A DNA stretch of 64,000 bases from Lunularia cruciata (taxonomy: Eukaryota; Streptophyta; Marchantiopsida; Lunulariales; Lunulariaceae): contig OX419759.1 of NCBI GenBank assembly GCA_948567375.1, positions 44,792,593 to 44,856,592 of the forward strand. Direction: 5' to 3'. The notes beneath the pieces were generated by a model. The model was not told the origin of the DNA. It searched no databases and worked only from the letters and a program-made list of their open reading frames with translations. How positions within the stretch are numbered: position 1 is the first letter of the stretch; each line of letters begins with the position of its first letter. This document shows positions 19,871 through 32,249 of this stretch, piece after piece. Made by a program: the position numbers and the translations under genes.

Positions 19871-21060
19871 GCAATGTAGGATGTGCTTGATAGGTATCAT
19901 CACTTGAACACTTGTGAGCTTTGTGCCTATCAAGATGATTCAGGCACATGTTGGGAGTGATGGACCAAGTGGGTAGGGTACTCTTGGGACACCGAATGGC
20001 TACTAGTGAGAGTGGTCTATTTGGGGTCCATCTAGGTGAGCATGGTCTACTTGGGTTACACCCTTGGTCTACTTAGGATGTAGTTAGAGGACATATGGAG
20101 CTTGTAGCCAAATTAGAGGGAGTTTTCCACATTGAGATTGGGCACTCTAGTGGTTGGGGGCATGATAATACTACTCCCAAGGGCCCAATGTAATAGCAAA
20201 TCAATACATCTTTCACTCCTACATCAGTTACAGAGGATACTTGGGAGCTAGATCTTGGACCCAAGCTTACAAGAGGAGAAAGATGGAGAGTTTGGAGGTT
20301 CTTGAGGAGCTACACAATGTGTTTTTCTTTCAATATGAAAGATTTGTGTGCTCTAAAAGGACTTGGTATTAAAATTGAGCTTACTAATAATACACCAAGT
20401 TTTTGACGTCCCTATAGATATAGTGACATGGAGAGAATATTGATTCAGAGCCAAAGTAAAGACCTTTTTGAGGCTGATTTGGTGGAGATTTCACATAAAG
20501 TATATGAATCAACTACAATGATGTCAACCAAGGAGTATATGCATAAAAACTACATTGATAGGCAGATGTGTGGAGATTACCATCTTATAAACCAATAGAC
20601 TGGTGTTGATTGGTATGCCATGCCTACATTGGAGGAGATCGTTGATGCAATTGGGCATGCAAAGGTCGTTAGTACTTTGGATCTTTAAGTAAGATATCAT
20701 CAATTGCCAATCAAGGAGGAGGATAAGGGAGGAAGATAACTCTAAGACAAGATTTTGGACTATTGATCCTCACGGCAAGGATGTATAATATCAATGGAGG
20801 TTCTTACTATTTTGATTAAAGAATGTTCCTACTAAGTTGTGGGTTATGGATAGTATCCTAGTAGGATTGGATTTTTCTTGGTGCTATATTGATCACATTT
20901 TGGTCTATAGCACTATTATAGAGGAGCATGAGAGACATTTGTTGGAGGTTTTTGAGAGATTGAGATCTCTTGGACCCAAATTATATCTTGTGAAGTGTAG
21001 ATTCTTCCATTAGCAAGTTGATTCTATCTACATCACTATTCACCACTCCAAGTCTATGAA
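19871..21060 (+). pseudogene. Family A copy 2: reverse transcriptase
   Basis: Decayed RT. Upstream, MKDLCALKGLGIKIEL near 20,337-20,385 is the usual pre-RT segment. The palm is seen as CGDYHLIN, YAMPTLEEIVDAIGHAKVV and STLDL near 20,570-20,690, then YHQLPIKEEDK, and a catalytic-box remnant near 20,880-20,900 (CYIDHILVY, with the second Asp as His). Part of it ends near 21,010 (CRFFH). After this most of RNase H is missing and a palindromic stretch joins to the region past RNase H. 19,871-20,280 holds only weakly conserved linker. Confidence 0.78.
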
Positions 21061-21720
21061 TTATGAGACTTGACACCAATTGTGCAAATTTGCACAATTG
21101 GTGCCAAGAACTCAATTACATCTTGTGAATTGGTGCCAAGAACTCATGTCCTAGCCAATAGGATCAGATTGGAGCATATTTGCATGGTGAGACATATGAA
21201 GAGATGGTGCTAGGTTGGCATGCATCTAAATTTTTATGTATATTTTTTGAGGCTTTGGTGATATCTCTCTCAACATATTCAAGAGGAGTTATTGAGGTCA
21301 CAAATCTAGAAATAGAGATATTGGTACAGTCCAGTAAGACATTCATGATGATGTCTTAGTGATGGATTACCTTTACACTAGTGTTGTGGCTGGCACAATT
21401 GGTGCCAAGGAGAGAGACCGTGCTCTTTAGCAAGCCAAGCAGTTTAGATTGGAAGGCATGCACCTTCTTTTTGTATGGGAGGATGGTAGAGTGAAAGTAG
21501 TACCACTTCCATCTTAGAGATTGTAGTTGGTGCATCATGCTCATGAGGAGCCAAGACATTTTGGAATAAATCATACATATAGCTACTCCACAATCATTAT
21601 TGGTAATGGGGTATGCAAACCAATGTACAACAATTTTGCAGATGTGTGGTTTGTGAATGAGTTAGAGCATCATTTAATGCTCCTATGCCATAGTTACACC
21701 CATTAATTTATTAGGACCAA
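21061..21720 (+). pseudogene. Family A copy 2: post-RNase H linker and start of integrase
   Basis: 21,140-21,720 aligns at nucleotide level with 520-1,110 of copy 1 (shared: GATGGTGC.AGGTTGGCATGC, GAGTTATTGAGGTCACA, AAGGAGAGAGACCGTGCTCT). It covers the linker and the integrase zinc region (AHEEPRHFGI near 21,540-21,570). It ends at about 21,720, short of the catalytic core, so the integrase core and the PHD end are absent here. Confidence 0.8.
21074..21103. repeat. Perfect 30-bp palindrome
   Basis: CACCAATTGTGCAAA followed by its exact reverse complement. It sits at the joint where RNase H has been lost from family A copy 2. A 16-bp direct repeat (TTGGTGCCAAGAACTC) occurs at 21,099-21,114 and again near 21,132-21,147. 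Confidence 0.85.
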
Positions 21721-21739
21721 TGTCATTTTGTGGGTCATT

Positions 21740-23160
21740 TTGTCCAGGCACTCCATGTACTTGAGTAAGAAAATTCTAGAATTTTGGGCATTGAGCCATG
21801 GTATGCGCTTTGGAGTAGAATGTGCAACAAGTAGGCCTATTGAGACATTGGCTGGTATAGTGATTCTCATTAGAAATATGATTGTGTATATCACATCCAA
21901 GAGGTCCTTTGCCTCATCCACCTCAAAAAAGTTGATCCCATAAGTGTTGGTTGTAGTTGTTGTGCTACAAGACAACATCCACAATATGTACTCTTTCTTT
22001 GCAAGGCTCTTAGTACCTTCAAAATGTTGTGCAATTTGGCATTATATGTCCATACTTCTCACAATAGACACAATAATTGGGAATGTTTGGGATAGCATAC
22101 TAAACATTATTGTGTCTTCATCCAAGGCAACATGTACAAGAGATTTCTCCCCTAGCAACAATGTTCATTGGATTCCTCTCTTGAGACTACTATGTTAGGT
22201 GAAGATTTTCAAGTCATTCTAATTTCCCCAAGATGTCCTCCATCTTGATGTTATTTTGGGAACATTGGTAGCCATGTGCACTAATAGTCTCAATGGATCC
22301 AAGGGAGCTACAAGCACTAGTAAGTCTACGGGTATCAATTGGTGTCCCACGTATTGGACAATGTAGTTGCGGGAGTTACTCTATAGAAATAACTTGGCTG
22401 TTGGAATCCTTGAGTAGCAACATAAAGATTATGTATTACATTTCCTCTAAATCTAGATATTTTAGAAGAAGGGTCAGGCAAGGCCATGTCTTTCTTGTTA
22501 GCTTGAGCCCAACATTGTGCTTGAGCTAGTGTAATAGCTTTATTATTGACAAAGAATTTTTGAATATCCTTGGATCATGCATCCTTAAACTAGTTGAGAG
22601 CCATAGTAGGATCTAGGGTTGGTGTGATCATTGATGATATGCATTGAAATTTTTGAATAAATGCTTGCATGGTTTCATTATGTCCTTTGCAGAGCATGTT
22701 TATTTTATCCTTGAGCTATTCTTACCACCTTGGCGAGATATATTCTTGTCATTCCTCAACTTATATCAATGCATAACTTGCACTTATAGCCAAGGTTAGG
22801 CCATTAAACCAATGTTGTGTGACTCTAATGAAGCATTGGCCAATTTGTCATGCCATGGCAATATCATCCAAGATATTTTGTGCCATACATACATTCTCAA
22901 ATATCATAAGAATGATTCAAAATCTTCTTGCCTAGTAAACAATACTATTCCTAGAGTATACAAATGTTTCCTCCTCTTGAGGTCAATGTCATTATAGTCC
23001 TATTTTCAAGAATTGCAAGAGTTAGGAGAGGTGTCATTGCCGCTAAGGAGGCTTGTGTAGTTGCAAGTTGTGGTATTGGTGTAGACGAGTTACCATGGGC
23101 AGAAGTGCTTGCCATGAATGTTCCTTTTTGCAATTTAGCGAGACTACTTGTAGACACGAA
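21740..23160 (-). pseudogene. Gag relic of a chromovirus-like element
   Basis: On the minus strand, a gag start is plausible near 23,145 (MASTSAHGNSSTPIPQLA). Capsid-like residues EDFESFLRYLRMYVWHKI lie near 22,870-22,930, and a zinc knuckle CVYCEKYGHIMPNC is at 22,031-22,072. Multiple stops. It could be the gag of family B, whose pol fragments occur elsewhere, but no junction proves this. Confidence 0.65.
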
Positions 23161-23292
23161 AGGTTATGCTTCCTTGGGTTTAAAACAAAAAACTTGTAGA
23201 AACAAGAGGTAATGCTTCCTCCAAGCTTAAAACAACCTTGCTTGTAGACATGGAAGGTAATGCTTCTCTCAAACTCAAAACAACAAAATCCT
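23144..23292 (+). repeat. About 50-bp tandem repeat, three units
   Basis: Units near 23,148, 23,194 and 23,238 share CTTGTAGACA...GGTAATGCTTC and a run ending AAAACAA. They abut the gag relic on its 5' side and may be element leader. Confidence 0.6.
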
Positions 23293-25517
23293 TACAATAT
23301 GGAGTAGAATATGTCCCAAGCAAGTTGTAGATAATAGTGGAGAGGACATATGTATAGCAGGAAAAAACACCAAAAATGTCAATGGGTTAGCCTAGTCCCA
23401 TAGTGGAAGGTATGGGACACTATGTGAAAGAGAGGTTGACAAGGATTACAAGAATTAGCTCTCACAACCACAATTGGAAATGTTTATTGGTGGACCCAAT
23501 GATTATGCCAAGCAGTTGCATCTGCTTACAAGAATTGAGTCTTCTCAAAAACAAGGTTCTCCTAGAAAAAAATACATTGGTGTTCAAAGAATCACTAGTG
23601 GAATAAAAATCAAAGAACCCCTACAAAGAGGCACATGCCTACTTATATTTGGTTTTCTAACTCTAAAAATGAGTTTCTATCCCCTCTTAACAATACTCTA
23701 CTTGCGGTAGCAGCCTCTTTCAAGCACCACAACATAAATTCATAAAGACCGTTGTCCCTCGATTCAACTAAATATACATTCCATGACATAGCCAAAGCAC
23801 AATCTGAGCTATATTACTACTTATCTCTTACTACTATAAATTCCAAGAGAAACTGATCCCACACTTAAAACAAGTGGGCCCATAGTTACTTTTCCCATGC
23901 ATCTTGTAGGACATTAGAATTCCGCAGATGCATCTTCATCCCACACTTCTCTTTTGTACATTCCTTAGAAAGTATTTCCCATACTTTATACTTTGGACTT
24001 TTTGCACCTCAACAATGTATAATATTGTGCATAGAAGTTTTTATCACCATCATTTAATATTAGCACATTACAATATTTAAAAATAATGCTTTAAACACTT
24101 CATATGCCATGCATTTTATATAGTAAGGTGGTTGAGACTATCTTTGTTCGATTGATTTGATTGACAACTCATAAGCACTAGATATAGAGGTCAAAGAAAA
24201 AAGAACAAAACAAGAAAGAAAAATATATTATAATTCCCTCGAAGACACTACAGATAAATTATTTTGGTAAAAAATAAAAGATAATATCATACTATCATAA
24301 TCACGGATTATTATGGAGTGCTTATTTGCACAAAAAATTTGGTGTATACTTTTATTGTGATGTAGTAAATCTCTTTATTATGATGATCATATTTTTGGAT
24401 TGCACATGTCATATGTTGAAAGCTTATCTTGATTAGCAACCACAATATAAAATATGATTAATTTAAGTTCTTGGGATTAATATAACATAAATAATAAAAA
24501 TGGTAACTAACTAAATATGTCTTAATTAATTAATTATAATTTTATAATCTGAAATTAAATTTATTTCTTAGATCAGTTATAGTATATAGTAAAAATAGAA
24601 AATAAATGAATAAATCTTGATTACTTTGAATTATAATTTGATAGTTGATATATTCACTTGAATTCCTAGGCACAATGCCCAAGAAAAACTCTCCAATTAC
24701 AATCACCAAAACAAAACCTCTCTATTGATATCTGCTTCAAACGGTTTGGGTGTTATAGGGGATAAGCATTGTGTCCCAAAGAAAAAACTGTCTGTCTTTA
24801 TTTGTTTTATTTGAGGGAAAGCTGTATACTTAGGTAATACCCAGGAATCTTGAAAGCTTTTCTTAAGAATTAATAACTCTCCTTATAGAGCAATATGAGA
24901 GTTTATTGAACTGTCCATTCAAGTCAATGACACCTCGGTACTTTGGTTATACATGTTTCTCATATTTCCATTCATTTCAAACTCTCAGCTAGAATCTCAT
25001 GCCTATACAACAATACTCTTGTTTAAAACATCTCCTTGAATGCACCGTCTCTTTTAAGAAAAAACTTGAGCCGTCCCCCTGTTACAATAATCATACACTA
25101 TCATCTGGGGACATTCAAGAAAACTTGCAGATAAGGCTTTCTCGCATTCACAAGTTGATAGTGTATTCTACTCAAATGAACAAGTTTATTTGAAGATTTA
25201 ATGGTACTTTGAATGCTAATGTACCATAAGGAAAATCTAATATGTAAAATGAGTGCTTACTTTTACATAGGATTGTCCATGTCACTTTGCTACGTACATC
25301 TATCTACTTGGACATATTGGATTTCGTATATAAAAGCATAGTCCTTGTTACTTTCTGACTCCTATATACCAAGACGGATTGGATTTAGTAAACAATAACA
25401 TGCTCTGGTCTATCCCTTTGTGACGCCCATCTTCTTAGCTAGCTAGAAATTTAGATATAATATTCGTATCATCTTGCCAAACCCACGAATAAGCCTGTCA
25501 GGCCTCGATACTGTACT
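23293..25517. other. AT-rich intergenic stretch
   Basis: No gene recognised on either strand. The short frames at 23,403-23,710 and 24,999-25,193 have no domain. 24,040-24,700 is very AT-rich. It may include eroded element leader at the left end. Confidence 0.4.
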
Positions 25518-25720
25518 ATCAACCTATGTGATATGGGTAGTTGCTTTTCAGCAAGAGATGGAGCTTACCTTGTATCACATCTTAATAAAATGCCAACCTG
25601 TGGTCTGCAAGAAATGGGATATCAACCTATGTGATATGGGTAAGTGCTTTTCAGCAAGAAATGGAAGCTTACTTTGTGTCATTTCTTAATATAATGCCAA
25701 CCTGTGGTCAAGAAATGGGA
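25518..25720 (+). repeat. 103-bp tandem duplication
   Basis: 25,518-25,620 and 25,621-25,720 share ATCAACCTATGTGATATGGG, TTTTCAGCAAGA.ATGGA and ATGCCAACCTGTGGTC with a few substitutions. No coding potential. Confidence 0.85.
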
Positions 25721-25887
25721 ACTCTTCCTGTATCATCGTTGTAATCTAACGCAGTAACAAACGTCCGCTACAGTAATATTCATCACATCAGCAAAAATTA
25801 CACAACACTGGTACAACTGATGAAGAGAAATTGCAACTGACGGCCGGTACGGTGGTACCTCATCGCGTCTTGTGAAGATATATAGAC

Positions 25888-25960
25888 TCTATTGGGGCTT
25901 AGCCCCATTGTACGGCTCGATGGGGTCTTCCCATCCTTCGTGTTTTCTACGGTCGCCCTT
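25888..25960 (+). repeat. Dispersed hairpin repeat, copy 1
   Basis: TTGGGGCTTAGCCCCA (a hairpin) followed by TGGGGTCTTCCCATCCTTCG and CTACGGTCGCC. A second copy is at 34,030-34,150 and a third, reversed, near 36,770-36,857. Short and non-coding; possibly a MITE or SINE tail. Confidence 0.6.
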
Positions 25961-26050
25961 TTTCGCTTGTGATGAAGCCACGACAACAACCTCTCAAGAG
26001 AGGCGGATCTTAATAATGTCACCGAACCAAGCTTTAATTGCGATTATGGT

Positions 26051-26463
26051 ACGTGGGTAAATCCGAGCGCTGGTGATTGACGTGTCGAGCAAAGTAAAGC
26101 AAGTCAAGTAACTAGAATTCTATCCCGCCACGTAAGTAGTCTTCATGTTTGTCCTCATACGTGTCTCTGCTGAAGCAAACCTATCCGTATTCACTAGCCC
26201 GTGACTTTGCATGCAGGTGCATGACCACTTCTGATCCCACGTTTACGTGCAGCAGCCAAGTGGTTCCCCGAGATCTCACGTCCGCGATCGCTAGCCGGTC
26301 AGGAATCAGCTGGACATGGACAATTGCTCAACTCCCTCCGAGCTACTGGTGGTTTCCGGTGGAGGTTTGTGCTTAATAGCAGGAAAGTGCTGAGTTGCCG
26401 GTTTTGTGGAGAAGCTTACAAACAGATGGCGGTGGAACCCTCTTGTTGGATACCTTCATACGT
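26051..26463. promoter_or_regulatory. Cluster of ACGT cores upstream of the PARP gene
   Basis: ACGT occurs at 26,051, 26,080, 26,130, 26,159, 26,239, 26,245, 26,278 and 26,460, eight times in 413 bp against 1-2 expected. Contexts include TACGTGGG and GACGTGTC, typical of bZIP-bound ABRE/G-box-like sites. About 0.9-1.3 kb upstream of the first recognised coding exon; the transcription start is unknown. Inferred promoter. Confidence 0.4.
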
Positions 26464-27394
26464 GAATTCCATTCGATTTGCTTTGATCTATAGGATTTCA
26501 GGAAACACGAGAGAGAGGGAAAACGGTAATTTCACTTCGAATTCACAGAGTACAAAGTGCGAGCGCATAAGCGGACGTTTGTTCGAAGAATCTGAGATAT
26601 AAGTAGGAGGTTGAAGTGCAGTGTGGGCCAACTGAGACCTGATCGCTAATTTGTTTTACTGCCCAGCGAGAGCACTTATAGTTTTGAGATCTGTAGATTC
26701 TGTACACTTGTATGTACTTTGCGCACTAGAAGATTTATGTATGTGGAAATCGATAGCCTTGCGGCGGAAAGCTGTTAGACAGTTGAGTTATAATCCACTG
26801 TGCGTTCGTTTTTCCGGTGTTTGTCGGGTTGAGAGTTGAAAAGTTGTCGAAGAAAGTGAAGCAGTGTCGTGGGAGTGCAGTCCAAAGAATTCTGCATTGG
26901 CATATAGCGAAACGCTCGGCATCTTGATATGAAGTGAGATCTTTATCCTTGTGGAACCTTTAAAATAAGCTGGCAGCCACACGAGAAAGTGTGGGACATG
27001 GATTTGTAGTTGTCTGTACCAGTGTCAGGCTTTTGTTGGCTTTGAGCGGTTACGGTCTAGCTTCTTGCTGTTTGTCCGTGGAAGAACCTGTGCAGAACTT
27101 GTCAGGCAGCGTACATTGCAAAGAGAATTTCAAGGGATATAACTAGTGTGTACCTGGAGATGCGTTTATTCCATTAAAGATTTTAAGGAAAACTAAATAG
27201 ATATCAAAGATCTTACGTGTTTTGTGCGTCATTTTGGACTGTGTAAGACGGAGGGCACCGTTGACTCGAGCTCCTGTTCCCACAGCAGAGCCAGATGCTT
27301 CTAGTTTGAAATCTGGTAGCTGTATAATCAACACGGTTCGGAAGTTTATATCATGCAGAGAGCTGAGATCTTAATGCGTATTGTTATCGTGCAG
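26464..27394 (+). other. Presumed 5' UTR, first exon and first intron of the PARP gene
   Basis: No long reading frame. The first recognised coding exon opens at an acceptor (TATCGTGCAG, AG at 27,393-27,394) in a phase that needs two bases from an upstream exon. The start codon must therefore lie in an upstream exon that I could not locate. Confidence 0.4.
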
Positions 27395-30300
27395 GGACTC
27401 AACGAGGGTAGAGACTAGGGGAAAGGCCCGCAATGATCACCATAATGGTGCTAAGCAGGAGGATCATAAAGTGGGAGCGAAGAGGTTGAAGAAAGCGAGT
27501 GGTGAGGAAGTTACCAAGCGGTCCAAGAACTCAGAAGAGAAGGATCCTGAGAATGGAGCTGAGCATGAAGAGGGTGACGAGAAGAAACCGAAGGAGGAGA
27601 CAAATGAACAAAACCAAGAAGAGATGGACATGGACTCGGAAGACGAGAGCCGCGAGGCTACAGCGGAAGACCTGGCTGACTTGGTCAAAGAGCTGAAGAG
27701 GAACGCAACAGTGGACGAGCTGGTCTCTTTCCTTGAGGAGAACAATTTGGATGGTTCGGGTACAGAAGAGCAAATTTTCGAGCGGAGGTACATACCACAT
27801 GGTTTGTTTGGCGTTGATAGAGGCGCTAAATTGCTACACGCCACAGTCGGTGTGTGTTGTAGATAAACAAGTGTAACAGAGAGCAGCAGCAGCCATGTAT
27901 TTGAGTAGATATTCCGATCTAGGGTCATGAGAGATCACCTACTATAAACCCCCTGCCTTCTTGCTCGATTTTGCAGTGCGGACGCGATGATGTTTGGACC
28001 ATGTGAGAACTGTCCAGTTTGCGGAGGTGCGCTAGAATTTGCAGGTCAGATGTATCACTGCAGAGGATACATATCTGACTGGTCCAGGTGCAATTACAGC
28101 GTCAAGGACCATGCTCGTAAGAGCGAGAAATGCAAGGTTCCCAAGAGTCTGGACAATGAATTTGTCAAGAAGGTAACCATGAACCTGGAGTATCCGATAC
28201 CGAGATTCTGGAATTACAATCTTGAAATATCTGTGTTCGTGGACGTGATCTTAGATTGTTTCCTATGAGTGGTTAGTCTGATTATGGTGTTCATGAACGT
28301 ATGGATGTGTGACTATGGTGATCATGGATGTATGGATGGGAACAGTGGGTGGAATCACACGAACCTGTGCGGAGAAATCTTGTTCCCAAGGACAAGTTTC
28401 TTTCTGGACTGACCTTGGTATTGAATGGTCGAATGGCTCATTCGCAGGTAACTCTCAAATTCCCTCCAGTGAATTGCAATGTCCCAAGTATGAAGGTGCA
28501 CAGGTTTAAGCAAGTAGTAGGTTTCTTTCGGTCTAGAGTTAATTAGGAACTGATGAGATGCATCGACTTCAATCCGTTCGACAGTGTTGTGAATGGAATA
28601 CTAGACGCAACTCTAAGATGCTTCTCTTGATTAAAAATTTCAGGGAGAAATGAGGAAGGCCATTGAGAAGTATGGTGGAACTCTTGCGGGTGCAGTGAAG
28701 CCAGGTACTTGATGGTGGTGAAAACTCTCGGACGATTAACACTATTCTAAGAAGTTGAAATGAGAATGTCGTCGGTACTACCCAGTTAGTGGGTCAGTAG
28801 TGTAAATAAGGACGTTGAAAATGGCATTGCATTTGCAGGTGTGTCCGCTGTTTTGTGCAACGAACGTGACATTTCAGGCGGAGGTTCATCGAAGATGTCT
28901 GACGCTGTGTAAGTCAATCGAGCTCTTTTGATAGCTTGTCGCGTCTTCGGTTGTAGATGCTTTTGTGGTTCTTGCCGCACTGGAGGTTGTTAGCTCAGCG
29001 ACTAAACTGTCTTATGTGGTCTTCAGAGACATGGGCATTCCCATCTGCAATGAGAAATGGCTTGAAGACTCCATCGAGAAGTGTCAAGCATTACCTCTAC
29101 AGGCTTACAACATGTCCGGAGAGTTGATTCTCACAGGTGATGAAATCCCTTGGGATCAGCGGGCTCCTGAGGATGAAGCTGCGGTAGCACTAATGGCTGA
29201 GGTACTACACTCTCATCGAAGTTGATGATTTAGAATACAATGTGATGCAGACAAACTTTTGGGGCAACAAGTACGATCTTACATGTTCCTAAGTTCCGTC
29301 CATTTGTTGACTGTAGCTCAAGTTGGTCGGGAAGAGGGGAGTGTATGCCGATACAAATCTAGAGGAGCAAGGAGGAAAGATCTATGAGGCAGATGATATA
29401 ATCTACAACTGCGCCTTCTCTATGTGTGATATTACAGTCAACTTTAACCAGTGAGTATGAAGATCAATCTTCACTGTTTCACATGCCGTAAGGCCTTTCC
29501 GAGGTGTGTCCATGATCTTCTAACTTAAAACACTTTGCGTGTGTTCTGCAAAGGTACGCAATTCTGCAGCTTATTGAGGTACCCGCGAGCAACACGGACG
29601 AGGATGGTGGGAAGGAACCAAAGATTTATTTGTACTTGAAAGAAGGTCGTGTTGGGGATAAGAGGAGTACCCAGGAACGTCTGGACGTTCAAGAGTCGGC
29701 CAAAGTTGCAATTGAGGAGTTTGTGAAGCTCTTTGAAGATATTTGCGGGAACCCGTTCGAGGCTTGGGAACGCGAGAAATTCATCGAGAAGAAATGCGGG
29801 AAATACGTTCCATTGGATATGGTAAAGAGCAGAACCTGATGTCGTTCTGACTCGGCGTTTTTCTCATATTTTAAGGGATACTCATGAGTTACGTGTTCTT
29901 GAGGGTTCTGTTCAGCATAACTGTGAGTTTTTTGGTGAGAATTGACAGGCACCCGGTATTGATGCTCGAGCTGGAGGTCTGGGAGTTCGACAGTTGGGAA
30001 TTGCAGCAAGTCACTGTCAGTTGGACTCACGTATCGTAGAGTTTCTGAAGATATTGTTCAGTCAGTCTGTGTACAGGTAATCTCTTTCCAATTGTTACAA
30101 GATTGCAAGTGCGACTCGTTGAAGAAATTGTCCATATGTTAGTTTATGTACCTTAACTTGGCACTTTTTGTTGTTGCGATGTAGATTTGCCCTTACTGAG
30201 ATGGGTCTTGATGCCCCCGATCTGCCTACTGGGATCCTGACCGATTGGCATATTGAGTTCTGTAAGTTATTTTCTAAGCTACCATGGTCATCATAATGCC

Positions 30301-32249
30301 GAAGATGCCAAGGAACATGTCTGTGGCACTGGCAGTACATAATGAATCATCAGAAATTCTGGTGGACCTTATTAGAGTGCTGGGAAATTATGCGAGGGTG
30401 TCTTCTACATGACGTAAGTCTTAAATTGGATGGCTTAACTGGCAGGTACACAGATTTTGGTCGAATTCGCTGATTATCTGAAGAAGGGTGAAAAAGATGA
30501 CAAGAAGAAGTACAGGATGTGTTTGGACTTCAGCAATAAGTGGTTTTCTCTCCTGCACACCACTCGCCCTGTTGTCATTGAGAATCTCAACCAACTCGCC
30601 GAAGTGGTCAGTGAACTTAATTTTTGCTCCCTTTTGTGTTTCCAAGAGCGTGTTATGATACACACATCTCGAGCAATAATGGCGGGTTATCATCTTTAAG
30701 CACGGAAGTAACTAAAAATCGTTGCTTGAAAGAGAGAATTAATTCCCCTTGGGACTTTTGCTGCGGTTTCGAGCAGGGAGCTTCTACACTCGAATCTGTG
30801 CGCGATATTTCTGTTGCATCCAGGTTACTTGGAGATATGTCCGGTGATACTCTGGACGATCCCATTGCCAACCGTTACGCCGAAATGGGTTGTGAGATGA
30901 CAGCTCTGGATCGTGACGGAGACGATTTTAAAATGATTCTCAAGTACATGCAGACAACTATGGATCCTCTGAAAGAAGCTGACGGGGTGCGTATATCTAG
31001 AGATAACGTGTTTGACATTTTCGTATCCACTGGTTGATCAAGAATATGACACGATGGTCGTCCCCCGTATGATGCATATGATGATCTATCATTACATTGA
31101 TATTGCGTGCAGCAAAATATTCACTTTCTGCTTCTGTCGCAATTGGCAGGAATACAATTGTTTGCTGGAGGATGTTGTTATGCTGAACAGTAAGGCTGCA
31201 CCATCTCTCAAGGAGATTCAGAAGATGCCAAATAAAGTCCTGTTGTGGTGTGGTAAGACACAGTAAATTGTTAACGCTAAGGATGGTGCATGGCTCGTCA
31301 TTCTATTGAGCGAAACCTCAAAATCTGTGGGGTCAAGATTTAACGCTTCGTTTTGCAGGTACGAGGACCAGCAACCTGGTGGCCTGCCTGAAGAGAGGAA
31401 TGTTACCTGCCATATTTGATGCCCCGGGTGTTCCTGGTTACTCTGTAAGTGTGAAATTCCTCGTTCCACTTCAAGTAGCTTTTTGTTAATAGATCATTTC
31501 TTGTCGATAGTGTCCTAAGTGTTTACTTGACATGTGGATCATTGTTCGTATGCAGTTTGGTCGCGGGCTCTATTGCACTGATGCTGCATGTAAAGCAGCA
31601 AAGTATGGCTTCACCGCTGTCGATAGACCTGAGGGCTTTTTACTCCTATCCATTGTGGCTCTTGGCGAAGATCCTCTGGAGCTTCCAGCTCCTGAGAAGG
31701 TTAGTGTAGTTCTTTGCCGTTCTTGACGTTTGTGTCGAATCAGTTCCTGCATTAATTTTTGAGAAAGTAGGTGCATACTCGCAGGAGATTGGTATGATAT
31801 CTGCTTGTCATTGTATCGCTAGATTTTGTATGGAATAATTAAAGAAGGAAGTGAGTTCTAATCAGTAGTACAATAATGATAACACTGTTCCCATATTTGT
31901 AGGATGTCAATGAATATGAGAAACAAGGGAAATCGGTCAAGGTACTTGGCAAGCGGACACCAGACGAGAGCGAGTTTTTCAAGTGGAAAAATGACGTGAC
32001 CGTGCCGTGCGGAAAGCTGAAGGATAGCAAGGTGAAGGGAGCTGTTATTGACTACAACGAATACGTCGCCTACAACCCTAAGCAGGTGACAGAAATAGCA
32101 ACATAATCGTAACGTGCAGTTAGGATGTATTTAAGTGTCGATATTTTGGGTTCTATCACGCGAGTGTTTTTGATTTTCAAAATGTTCTGCAGGTTATGCC
32201 AGTTTTCCTCGTAAGAACCCCATTCGAAGGAGTAGTTATCTTTGAGTAG
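27395..32249 (+). CDS. PARP3: PARP3-like poly(ADP-ribose) polymerase family protein
   Basis: Seventeen coding exons with GT/AG borders and matching phases: 27395-27787, 27977-28172, 28346-28447, 28644-28704, 28839-28908, 29027-29201, 29317-29450, 29554-29821, 29949-30076, 30185-30261, 30446-30606, 30777-30986, 31150-31252, 31359-31444, 31556-31699, 31903-32085, 32193-32249; about 848 aa plus a short missing N-terminus. Order: acidic/basic N-terminus (VETRGK near the start, then KKPKEE), PADR1 zinc region (CENCPVCGG, YHCRGYISDWSRC), BRCT (KFLSGLTLVLNGRM to KWLEDSIEK), WGR (NCAFSMCD, YLKEGRVGD), helical PARP-regulatory domain (GGLGVRQLGIAASHCQLD) and ADP-ribosyl transferase (LLWCGTRTSN, FGRGLYCTDAA, DYNEYVAYNP). 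This is the plant PARP3 layout, a nuclear protein linked in other plants to DNA-damage response and seeds. The usual first catalytic His is Cys (WCG), while the Tyr and the Glu are kept. An alternative last exon follows at 32,372. Start codon unresolved. Confidence 0.93.

Noticed and set aside
23144-23292. CRISPR-like spaced repeats
   Set aside because: Three imperfect contiguous units in a eukaryotic retroelement leader; no regular spacers.
27381-27394. TTG as the start of the PARP reading frame
   Set aside because: It is only the edge of an open frame; an acceptor AG at 27,393-27,394 and the phase point to an upstream first exon.
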